Notes: generated from the letters alone by a model not told the origin. 7,009 nucleotides of DNA from Clostridiales bacterium (GCA_012515135.1 JAAYYX010000102.1:1-7009), one strand, 5' to 3'; positions 1 through 6,300 are shown, numbered from the stretch's first letter. Program-made: numbers and translations.

Positions 1-308
1 GAAAATACACAGACAAGACCGGAAGGCGGATCACTTTTGAATATGCTCTCATAAGCGGAGTCAATGACGGACCCCGGCATATAAAAGCTCTTGCAGAAGC
101 ATTAAAAGGAATGCTTTGTCATGTGAACCTTATCCCATTGAATGAAGTTTGCGAAAACCCCATGACAGGATCCGGAAGGGAAAGAGCCTCAAAGATCGCA
201 GCAGAGCTTGAAAAAAAAGGCATACCCGCAACAGTCAGAAGAAAACTGGGCTTGGACATAGATGCGGCATGTGGCCAGTTGAGACTCAGAAAAAGAAGGG
301 AGTATTAA
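1..308 (+). CDS. rlmN: 23S rRNA (adenine(2503)-C2)-methyltransferase RlmN, C-terminal part (5' end outside window)
   Basis: RlmN is a cytoplasmic radical SAM enzyme that methylates C2 of A2503 in 23S rRNA and of A37 in some tRNAs, tuning translational fidelity. Only the last ~101 codons are here, read in frame from base 3 to a TAA at 306-308. Family hallmarks are visible in order: TGRRITFEYALISGVND, then CHVNLIPLN, then TVRRKLGLDIDAACGQLR. The Cys of AACGQL (codon 270-272) matches the conserved Cys that carries the methyl group in the family mechanism (Cys355 in E. coli). The CxxxCxxC cluster motif lies upstream of the window. The protein ends soon after CGQLR with a short basic tail (LRKRREY), normal for the family. 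No T-rich terminator follows the stop, so its transcript may continue into the next gene. Identification is secure. Confidence 0.96.
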   Translation, partial: KYTDKTGRRITFEYALISGVNDGPRHIKALAEALKGMLCHVNLIPLNEVCENPMTGSGRERASKIAAELEKKGIPATVRRKLGLDIDAACGQLRLRKRREY

Positions 309-328
309 GAACAGCAGAAAATTATCTG

Positions 329-357
329 TTGCCCGCTTATATCTGATAGTGTATAAT
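329..357 (+). promoter_or_regulatory. sigma-A-type promoter for the P-loop gene
   Basis: A -35 box TTGCCC (329-334) and a perfect -10 box TATAAT (352-357) are separated by exactly 17 bases, followed by AT-rich DNA. Transcription would begin around 363-366, leaving a leader of roughly 27 bases before the ATG at 392. A GGGAGG ribosome binding site sits at 378-383, 8 bases before that ATG. A small imperfect hairpin (312-331, 7 bp with one G-U pair) overlaps the first bases of the -35 box; no function is claimed for it. Confidence 0.75.
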
Positions 358-391
358 TGATTTATATTTATATAACAGGGAGGCGTTCAAA

Positions 392-814
392 ATGGTGAAA
401 CTTCTGGTTGGTCACAAAGGTAGCGGCAAGACAAAAAAAATGCTTCATCTGGCCAACGAACTTGTAGAAACATGTGATGGAAATGTAATTTTCATAAACA
501 AAAACGAAGATCTCATGTATGATCTGAAACATAACATCAGGATCGTATGCATGGAAGATTATCCGAATATAACAAACAGTGACGAATACATTGGCTTCAT
601 TTACGGAATAATAAGTTCGGATCATGATATCGATACGATGTTCATTGATGGGATATTAAGACATGCTGATGTTTCTCTGGGCAACCTGCCTGAATTCATT
701 GAGAGAATAAAGAAAATATCAAATATGTTCAATATAGATTTTGTCGTAAGCCTCAGTGCCGAAAAAGAAGAAATGATAGGTGTCGATTTTACGGATTGCG
801 AAATACTGAACTGA
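392..814 (+). CDS. small P-loop ATP-binding protein of unknown function
   Basis: A 140-residue, probably cytoplasmic protein with a Walker A motif at its N-terminus: G7-HKGS-G12-K13-T14, directly after the first beta strand (VKLLV). A hydrophobic strand ending in Asp (DTMFIDG, D86) is a likely Walker B, and FVVSLSA (117-123) resembles the late strand of P-loop folds. There is no ABC signature, no second domain, no signal peptide and no membrane segment. From memory, similar ~140-residue proteins with a GHKGSGKTK start occur across Clostridia, usually labelled only as ATP-binding protein; I know of no assigned function. The start is supported by GGGAGG 8 bases upstream. The gene has its own promoter and terminator and appears monocistronic. 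A minimal nucleoside kinase or regulatory ATPase are alternatives, but no substrate-binding motif is recognisable. Confidence 0.85.
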   Translation: MVKLLVGHKGSGKTKKMLHLANELVETCDGNVIFINKNEDLMYDLKHNIRIVCMEDYPNITNSDEYIGFIYGIISSDHDIDTMFIDGILRHADVSLGNLPEFIERIKKISNMFNIDFVVSLSAEKEEMIGVDFTDCEILN

Positions 815-832
815 AAGCAAAATGGATAACAA

Positions 833-865
833 GAGGGCGGTGCGTGGCACTGCTCTCGTTTTTTT
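833..865 (+). terminator. intrinsic terminator after the P-loop gene
   Basis: A 10-bp stem (GAGGGCGGTG at 833-842 pairing with CACTGCTCTC at 848-857, including two G-U pairs) closes a 5-base loop. One G is followed by seven consecutive T residues (859-865). This is a textbook Rho-independent terminator 18 bases after the stop codon at 814. The T-tract ends only 12 bases before the start codon of the next gene, so the terminator also lies in that gene's leader. Confidence 0.9.
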
Positions 866-873
866 AGAAGAGG
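866..873 (+). promoter_or_regulatory. close-spaced ribosome binding site of the DMT transporter
   Basis: AGAAGAGG begins at the base right after the terminator T-tract and ends 4 bases before the ATG at 878, a short but usable spacing. Terminator, ribosome binding site and start codon are packed into 48 bases with no room for a separate promoter. Any mRNA carrying this site from upstream must first have read through the hairpin. Confidence 0.6.
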
Positions 874-877
874 CAAT

Positions 878-1753
878 ATGAAAAAAGTATACTTTTTTGT
901 AATACTGGCGGCTTTCCTTTTCGGCACCATGGAGGTGGCACTGAAAATAGCGGGAAGTGATATGGATCCGATGCAGCTTACTTTCCTGAGATTTTTCATA
1001 GGAGGAATAGTTCTGATACCGGCAGCTGCCCGCGAAATGAAAACTAAAAAGACAAAAATAGGAACACAGGACCTGGGAAGACTTCTTATACTGGGAACCA
1101 TATGTATACCTGTCAGCATGGTGTTGTTTCAGTTGGGTGTCGATGGCTCAAATGCATCCACGGCAGCAGTCATTTTTTCTGTCAACCCATTGTTCACCAT
1201 GATACTTGCGCATTTTTTTGCCGGAGAATCAATGAATAGAAATAAAGGGATCGCATTTTTTCTGGGACTCGCCGGAATAATCGCCATGATGAGACCATGG
1301 GATGTGCAGGCGGGAAACAGCATAAGCGGCATGACTTTTTCTGTACTTGCGGCAGCATTTTTCGGCATATATACAGTCATGGGCAAAAATAGTGTTGTAA
1401 GACTGGGGGCCATCGTCCAGACCTGCATAAGCTTTATTATGGGCTCTTTGGTTTTGCTGATAATTATGATAATAATGGGAAGGCCTGTTATCGCCGGCAT
1501 ATCCGATGATCTGTTGCTCCTTTTATATGTCAGCATTTTTATAACGGGGCTGGGATATCTGGCATATTTTATTGCCATAAGGTATTCGGATGCCACAACA
1601 GGATCTGTAACTTTTTTCATAAAACCCATGATCGCCCCCATAATCGCGGCTTTAGTTCTGGGGGATATAATTTTGTCAAGCACATATGCCGGGATAGGGC
1701 TGATACTCATGGCTTCTCTCATAAACATAAATGAAAACAGGAAATTACGCTGA
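878..1753 (+). CDS. EamA/DMT-superfamily transporter (10-TM drug/metabolite exporter)
   Basis: A 291-residue integral membrane protein of the drug/metabolite transporter superfamily (EamA, formerly DUF6), which typically exports amino acids, nucleobases or other small metabolites. About ten hydrophobic segments can be read, near residues 4-24, 34-50, 68-86, 94-113, 122-139, 149-168, 178-199, 211-229, 243-263 and 269-283. The internal duplication is visible: each half ends in a Pro-containing helix followed by an acidic residue (NPLFTMILAHFFAGE at 103-117, KPMIAPIIAALVLGD at 249-263). The length is typical of the family. The start ATG begins the first helix (MKKVYFFVILAAFLFG). It is the first gene of a six-gene run, with its stop 14 bases before the next ATG. 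The substrate cannot be deduced from sequence. Confidence 0.93.
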   Translation: MKKVYFFVILAAFLFGTMEVALKIAGSDMDPMQLTFLRFFIGGIVLIPAAAREMKTKKTKIGTQDLGRLLILGTICIPVSMVLFQLGVDGSNASTAAVIFSVNPLFTMILAHFFAGESMNRNKGIAFFLGLAGIIAMMRPWDVQAGNSISGMTFSVLAAAFFGIYTVMGKNSVVRLGAIVQTCISFIMGSLVLLIIMIIMGRPVIAGISDDLLLLLYVSIFITGLGYLAYFIAIRYSDATTGSVTFFIKPMIAPIIAALVLGDIILSSTYAGIGLILMASLININENRKLR

Positions 1754-1767
1754 AAGGAAAGGCATAA

Positions 1768-2394
1768 ATGATCATGGACATAAAAACAATTGAAGAAAAA
1801 ATAAAAAACAGGAAATCGGGATTCGTGGGTCAGCACACATCTTTTGGTGTTATGGTGCTTCTTGTGGATACAAAAAAAGGGCCTTCTCTTTTGTATGAAG
1901 TCAGAGCTAAGACATTATCAAGACAACCGGGAGAAATATGTTTCCCCGGAGGGCAAAGAGAAGAAGGAGAGACCATGGAGCAGTGTGCTGTCAGGGAAAC
2001 ATGCGAGGAACTCGGACTTGAACCTGCCATGATAAGGGTGGCAGGGAAACTGGATACTTTGCATGCCCATGCGAATTTCTCTCTTTACTGCTATCTGGGA
2101 ATAACAGGACATGAAAATATAAGCTCTGCGAAAATCAATCATGAAGAAGTAGATGAGATATTCACAGTTCCTCTTGATTTTCTCCTTGATACAAAGCCGG
2201 AGACACACTATATGCAGGTGAGGCCCTATCCGGAAGAAGACTTCCCCTATGACAAGATAGACTTTGCAAGGGGATACAAGTGGAGAACAGGGACACTGGA
2301 GGTGCCCATATACACTTATGAAGACAAGGTCATATGGGGAATGACTGCAAGAATAACAGAAAGTTTCATAGGAATAATCAAAGGAGAAGAGTGA
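1768..2394 (+). CDS. Nudix hydrolase, CoA pyrophosphatase type (NudL/Nudt7-like)
   Basis: This 208-residue cytoplasmic enzyme carries a complete Nudix box, G-x5-E-x7-RE-T-x-EE-x-G-L (G62 to L84), which binds the divalent metals. Just upstream is the signature of the CoA-pyrophosphatase subgroup: LLYEVRAKTLSRQPGEI running into CFPGG (about 41-62). Members cleave CoA, oxidised CoA or acyl-CoA into 3',5'-ADP and 4'-phosphopantetheine derivatives, so a housecleaning or CoA-turnover role is likely. The length fits the family. An AGGAAAGG ribosome binding site (1755-1762) lies 5 bases before the ATG at 1768; a second in-frame ATG at 1774 is also possible and would remove only two residues. The stop codon overlaps the next start by one base (TGATG), indicating translational coupling. 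Other pyrophosphate substrates cannot be excluded. Confidence 0.9.
   Translation: MIMDIKTIEEKIKNRKSGFVGQHTSFGVMVLLVDTKKGPSLLYEVRAKTLSRQPGEICFPGGQREEGETMEQCAVRETCEELGLEPAMIRVAGKLDTLHAHANFSLYCYLGITGHENISSAKINHEEVDEIFTVPLDFLLDTKPETHYMQVRPYPEEDFPYDKIDFARGYKWRTGTLEVPIYTYEDKVIWGMTARITESFIGIIKGEE
2381..2386 (+). promoter_or_regulatory. ribosome binding site that sets the omega-amidase start
   Basis: AAGGAG lies 7 bases before the ATG at 2394, inside the last codons of the Nudix gene. It favours 2394 over the in-frame ATG at 2334, whose extra 20 residues (rich in Asn, Arg and Lys) are not nitrilase-like and would be encoded within the Nudix gene. Confidence 0.8.
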
Positions 2395-3197
2395 TGAAAT
2401 ATAGTATGGCTCTTTGCCAGATAAAAGGGTCTTTTCAAAAAGAAAAAAGCATAGAAAAAGCGGACATATTTATAAAAGAAGCTTCAGAAAAAGCAGAAGT
2501 CGTTGCACTGCCTGAGATGTGGAACTGTCCCTACGGAAATAAGTATTTCAAAGAATATGCAGAAGAAGAAAACGGCAGAACTGTTTTATTCATGTCAAAG
2601 GCGGCGGCGCAAAACGGGATTTATCTTATCGGAGGGACCATACCTGAAGCCGAAGACGGAAAAATATATAATACTTCATTTTGTTTTGACAAACGTGGTG
2701 ACTTGATAGCCAAGCACAGAAAGATACATCTCTTTGATGTGGATATAGAAGGGGGTATAAGATTTATGGAATCGGATACCCTGACTGCGGGAGATTCTGT
2801 AACGGTCATGGAAACAGAGTATGGAGGGATAGGAATAGCTGTCTGCTACGATGTCCGTTTTCCGGAGCTCTTTATTGATATGGCAAAAAAAGGAGCAAAA
2901 GCAGTGGTACTTCCTGCGGCATTCAGCAAAAAGACCGGGGAGGCCCACTGGGACATTACAATGAAAGCCAGAGCTGTAGACAGTCAGATATATATGGCGG
3001 CTGTGTCTCCGGCACGGGATGAAAAAGGTCCTTATATTTGTTACGGGCACTCAAAGATAATAGATCCCTGGGGAAAAGAAATAGCAGCGGCAAAGATAAA
3101 AGAAGCTGTGATCACCGCGGAAATAGACACGGAGTATGCAGATGATATCAGGAGGCAGCTACCTTTACTTAAACACAGGAAAGAGGAATTATACTGA
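2394..3197 (+). CDS. omega-amidase (Nit2-type nitrilase-superfamily amidohydrolase)
   Basis: A 267-residue carbon-nitrogen hydrolase with the full catalytic triad: E41 in LPEMWNCPYG, K110 in KHRKIHLFD and C151 in GIAVCYDVRFPEL. Closeness to eukaryotic Nit2 (omega-amidase) is evident in LPE-x2-N-x-PYG, KIHLFD-x-D, AHW, SPARD and the YGHS-x-I-x-PWG segment. Omega-amidases hydrolyse 2-oxoglutaramate and 2-oxosuccinamate, the alpha-keto acids of Gln and Asn, to dicarboxylates plus ammonia. Related Nit1 enzymes repair deaminated glutathione, so that substrate or another omega-amide is possible. The chosen ATG gives the normal family N-terminus (MKYSMALCQIKG) and overlaps the Nudix stop by one base. 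The gene's own stop overlaps the ygiQ start by one base. No transaminase partner is seen in the window. Confidence 0.92.
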   Translation: MKYSMALCQIKGSFQKEKSIEKADIFIKEASEKAEVVALPEMWNCPYGNKYFKEYAEEENGRTVLFMSKAAAQNGIYLIGGTIPEAEDGKIYNTSFCFDKRGDLIAKHRKIHLFDVDIEGGIRFMESDTLTAGDSVTVMETEYGGIGIAVCYDVRFPELFIDMAKKGAKAVVLPAAFSKKTGEAHWDITMKARAVDSQIYMAAVSPARDEKGPYICYGHSKIIDPWGKEIAAAKIKEAVITAEIDTEYADDIRRQLPLLKHRKEELY

Positions 3198-4945
3198 TGG
3201 CTTTTTTGCCTGCTACAAAAAAAGAAATAAAAAAACTCGGCTGGGGACAGGTGGATTTTGTTCTGGTCACCGGTGATGCTTATGTGGATCATCCCTCTTT
3301 CGGCACAGCCCTTATCGGGAGACTCCTTGAGCGATACGGATATAAAGTCGCGGTGCTGCCTCAACCGGAATGGAAAACAGCAGAGGATTTCAAAAAATTC
3401 GGAAGACCGAGGCTGGGATTCCTCATAAATTCCGGAACGATCGATTCTATGGTGGCTCATTTTTCTGTGTTCAAGAAAAGGAGAAAAAAGGATAACTGCA
3501 CACCGGATGGTGAACCCGGCAAAAGACCGGATAGAGCACTTATAGTATACAGCAACAGGGCAAGAGAAGCCTATAAGGGAGTCCCTGTCATAATAGGGGG
3601 GCTTGAAGCCAGTTTGAGAAGGCTGGGGCATTATGATTACTGGGATGATTCTGTGAGAAGATCTGTGCTTCTGGACAGCAAAGCGGACATTCTTATTTAC
3701 GGTATGGGAGAAAGGGCCGTGCTGGAGATCGCCGAAGCCCTGGATTCAGGCATCAACGTTCGTGACATAACCTGGATAAAGGGAACTTGCGTAAGAACAA
3801 AGGAGGGCCCTTCAGATGAAGATACATTGATCCTACCTTCTTATGAAGAAATAAAAAATCACAGGGACAAATACTGCAAAAGTTTTGTTATGCAGTATAG
3901 AAACAATGACAGCATATCAGGCAAACGCCTGGCGGAAAAATACGACGAGAAAACGTGGATACTTCAGAATCCCCCTGCAGCCGTCCTTGAAAGGGAAGAA
4001 CTGGATGATATTTATGATATGCATTTTGAGAGGCAGGCACATCCCATATATGAGGGTAAAGAAATACCTGCATTGGGAGAAATAAAATTCAGCATAACTT
4101 CCAACAGAGGCTGTTTCGGAGGATGCAGCTTTTGTGCATTGACTTTTCATCAGGGCAGACAGGTAAGGAGCCGCAGCGAAGGATCCCTTTTAAGAGAAGC
4201 AGTACTATTATCTGAAAGAAAAGATTTCAAGGGATATATCCATGATGTGGGAGGGCCTACGGCAAATTTCAGAAACGAATCATGTGAAAAGCAAAGAAAG
4301 CACGGTATGTGTATGGAAAAAGAATGTCTTTTCCCCGAGATTTGTCCCAGCCTCAAGGTGGATCATAAAGAATACAAAGAGCTTCTAAAAAAGATGAGAT
4401 CCATCAAAAAAATAAAAAAAGTTTTCATAAGATCCGGAATAAGGTATGATTATGTTATGGCAGACAAGGATAAAAGCTTTCTTAAAGAAATTTGTCTGCA
4501 TCATATAAGCGGCACCCTGAAAGTTGCACCGGAACATATTTCGCCCGGAGTACTTAGTTATATGAGAAAGCCTTCTGTAGAGGTCTTTGAAAAATTCGCG
4601 GCCGAGTATAGGGATATAAACAAAAAACTGGGGAAAAAACAATATCTGATACCGTATTTTATTTCATCACATCCCGGATGCGATCTGAATGATGCTGTTA
4701 CCCTTGCCCGGTATCTCAAAAGAACAGGGTTCGTTCCTGATCAGGTCCAGGATTTTTATCCGTCTCCCGGGACCCTTTCGACCTGCATGTACTATACCGA
4801 AAAAGATCCTTTTACCATGAGAAAAATATATGTGGCAAAAAGTATAAAAGAAAAAAAGCTTCAGCGGGCGCTGCTTCACTTCAACAAAAAAGAGAACAGA
4901 GCTCTTGTAAAGGAAGCCCTTGATATGACAGGGAGGAAGATATGA
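3197..4945 (+). CDS. ygiQ: YgiQ-family radical SAM protein
   Basis: A 582-residue protein of the YgiQ (UPF0313) family, whose physiological reaction is unknown. The N-terminal family domain is recognisable from FLPAT, VTGDAYVDHPSFG (24-36) and GGLEASLRRLGHYDYWDD (134-151). The radical SAM centre is RGCFGGCSFCALTFHQGR with C306, C310 and C313 (CxxxCxxC), expected to bind a [4Fe-4S] cluster and SAM. Four more cysteines (C363, C372, C377, C383) follow DVGGPTAN and match a Cys group I recall in other family members. KVAPEHISP and QDFYPSPGT are further conserved blocks. The chain stops at TGRKI, where many relatives continue with DLIG and a longer tail, so this is a short form. AGAGGA (3182-3187) lies 9 bases before the ATG. 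The stop overlaps the methyltransferase start by 4 bases (ATGA). Confidence 0.95.
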   Translation: MAFLPATKKEIKKLGWGQVDFVLVTGDAYVDHPSFGTALIGRLLERYGYKVAVLPQPEWKTAEDFKKFGRPRLGFLINSGTIDSMVAHFSVFKKRRKKDNCTPDGEPGKRPDRALIVYSNRAREAYKGVPVIIGGLEASLRRLGHYDYWDDSVRRSVLLDSKADILIYGMGERAVLEIAEALDSGINVRDITWIKGTCVRTKEGPSDEDTLILPSYEEIKNHRDKYCKSFVMQYRNNDSISGKRLAEKYDEKTWILQNPPAAVLEREELDDIYDMHFERQAHPIYEGKEIPALGEIKFSITSNRGCFGGCSFCALTFHQGRQVRSRSEGSLLREAVLLSERKDFKGYIHDVGGPTANFRNESCEKQRKHGMCMEKECLFPEICPSLKVDHKEYKELLKKMRSIKKIKKVFIRSGIRYDYVMADKDKSFLKEICLHHISGTLKVAPEHISPGVLSYMRKPSVEVFEKFAAEYRDINKKLGKKQYLIPYFISSHPGCDLNDAVTLARYLKRTGFVPDQVQDFYPSPGTLSTCMYYTEKDPFTMRKIYVAKSIKEKKLQRALLHFNKKENRALVKEALDMTGRKI

Positions 4946-6291
4946 GTTTGTTAAGCGGGCTGCCGGGTATCGTAGAAGCAGCAAAAAAGGAATATGAAGA
5001 GACAAAGAGCGGAGATTTCAGAACAACAAGCAAAAAAGGCAACTCTCTTTCAAACCTGATAGTTCAGGGAGAGAATCTCAGCTTCATGAAGTATTTGGCT
5101 GAAAAGAGAGGGCTTGCAGGAGGCATAAAACTGATATATGTGGATCCGCCCTTTTTCTCCGGGACCAATTATCAGGCCAGGATAAAAACCCAGTCACCCT
5201 TGACAGGAGAAGTGCCGGCATTCAAGATAGTGGCCTATGAAGACAAGTGGGCTCAGGGAATGGATGAATATTTAAAGATGCTGGCATCAAGGCTTTTTAT
5301 GATGAAGGATCTTTTGTCAGAAGACGGATGTTTATGGATGCACCTTGACTGGCATGTGGTACATTACGTAAAAATAATAATGGATGAGATCTTTGGCGAA
5401 AAAAACTTCATTAATGAAATCATCTGGCATTACAAATCCGGAGGAACCAGCAAAAATCATTTTTCGCGCAAACATGACACACTGCTGTTTTACGGCAAAG
5501 GAACAAAAACGCCTCTTGATATACCGAAAGAAAAGTCATATAACAGAGAACGCAAGCCCTACAGATTCAAAGGAGTAAAAGAATACAGGGATGAACTCGG
5601 CTGGTATACAATGGTCAATATGAAAGATGTCTGGCATATAGACATGGTTGGCCGCACATCAAATGAAAGGACAGGGTATGCCACCCAGAAGCCAGAAGCA
5701 CTGCTTGAAAGGATAATCGGAAGCTGTACAAAAGAGGGAGAAATATGTGCTGATTTTTTCTGTGGAGCGGGTACAGCTGCAGCAGCTGCACAAAAGCTCG
5801 GAAGAAGATGGATAGCATGTGACGGCGGAGATATGGCCGTATCCTTTGCAGAAAAAAGACTGGCAAAGGCCGGGGCTTCTTTTGAGATAATGAAAGACGC
5901 CCTAAAAGAGAGAAAAACCGAGGGTAAAATAGATATAAAAATTGAAATCATCAACACATCTTTTGAGGGGAAAAAACTGATAAGAACGGAAATAACAAAT
6001 TACAGACCCGATATAAAAAATCTTCCCCTGGAAAAAGAAGGCAGAAAAATCATTAAAGAACTATCAGAGAAAGATTCCCTTTCCCTGATAGACTATTTCA
6101 GTATGGATTTTGATTATGACGGAGAAATACACAGATCAGATGTATATTATTTCAAAGACAGAGAAAACGAATGCATATGCTGTGAAAAAATACTTAAAAA
6201 ATGGGGCAAAATAAGTATAAAAGTAACGGATATATTCGGGAATGTTTTTATGAAGACACTGGATCTGTCTGCCGGTGCCGGAATATCTTAG
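4942..6291 (+). CDS. solitary beta-class DNA methyltransferase (probably N6-adenine)
   Basis: A 449-residue site-specific DNA methyltransferase of the N4/N6 (PF01555-like) fold. Motif order is beta-class: catalytic DPPF (68-71, in IYVDPPFFSG) comes first; then LWMHLDWHVVHYVK (131-144) and IIWHYKSGG with KHDTLLFYGK (160-186); then TQKP (248-251); and last the SAM-binding DFFCGAGT (271-278) with LGRRWIACD. DPPF rather than SPPY favours adenine-N6. Only ~60 residues separate the KHDTLLFYGK block from TQKP, so there is no large internal target-recognition domain as in type III Mod subunits. A further ~130 residues (about 315-449) form a separate C-terminal region including SLIDYFSMDFDYDGE and IKVTDIFGN. 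GGGAGG (4931-4936) precedes the ATG, which overlaps the ygiQ stop. Codon use resembles the neighbours. No restriction enzyme is adjacent; the recognition site is unknown. Confidence 0.9.
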   Translation: MSLLSGLPGIVEAAKKEYEETKSGDFRTTSKKGNSLSNLIVQGENLSFMKYLAEKRGLAGGIKLIYVDPPFFSGTNYQARIKTQSPLTGEVPAFKIVAYEDKWAQGMDEYLKMLASRLFMMKDLLSEDGCLWMHLDWHVVHYVKIIMDEIFGEKNFINEIIWHYKSGGTSKNHFSRKHDTLLFYGKGTKTPLDIPKEKSYNRERKPYRFKGVKEYRDELGWYTMVNMKDVWHIDMVGRTSNERTGYATQKPEALLERIIGSCTKEGEICADFFCGAGTAAAAAQKLGRRWIACDGGDMAVSFAEKRLAKAGASFEIMKDALKERKTEGKIDIKIEIINTSFEGKKLIRTEITNYRPDIKNLPLEKEGRKIIKELSEKDSLSLIDYFSMDFDYDGEIHRSDVYYFKDRENECICCEKILKKWGKISIKVTDIFGNVFMKTLDLSAGAGIS

Positions 6292-6300
6292 AAGGTTAGA

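Noticed and set aside
312..331. Imperfect inverted repeat (7 bp with one G-U, 6-base loop) right after the rlmN stop, considered as the rlmN terminator or an operator
   Set aside because: It is weak and AT-rich, has no following T-tract, and could easily occur by chance. It overlaps the -35 box of the promoter but shows no second site or known operator pattern.
796..830. TTGCGA followed by GATAAC as a promoter for the transporter operon
   Set aside because: The spacing is about 23 bases, the -10 is a poor match, and a strong terminator lies immediately downstream.
622..1119. Antisense open frame of 165 codons spanning the end of the P-loop gene, the terminator and the transporter start
   Set aside because: It is a shadow of two well-supported + strand genes and crosses their terminator, and its translation resembles no protein family I recognise.
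2334..2393. Upstream in-frame ATG giving the omega-amidase 20 extra residues
   Set aside because: The extra residues are not nitrilase-like and lie within the Nudix gene; AAGGAG at proper spacing supports the ATG at 2394.
2667..2672. TATAAT inside the omega-amidase gene as an internal promoter
   Set aside because: The bases 17 upstream (CTGAAG) do not resemble a -35 box. It lies deep in a coding region with no gene start nearby downstream.
2686..2714. Perfect TTGACA inside the omega-amidase gene as a -35 box
   Set aside because: No acceptable -10 occurs at 16-18 bases spacing.
5200..5228. Perfect TTGACA inside the methyltransferase gene as a -35 box
   Set aside because: The sequence at 17 bases spacing (CAAGAT) matches only half of the -10 consensus, and the site is internal to a gene.
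5774..5792. GCTGCAGCAGCTGCA palindromic repeat as a regulatory or recombination site
   Set aside because: It encodes the Ala run after the methyltransferase SAM-binding motif and is explained by Ala codons.
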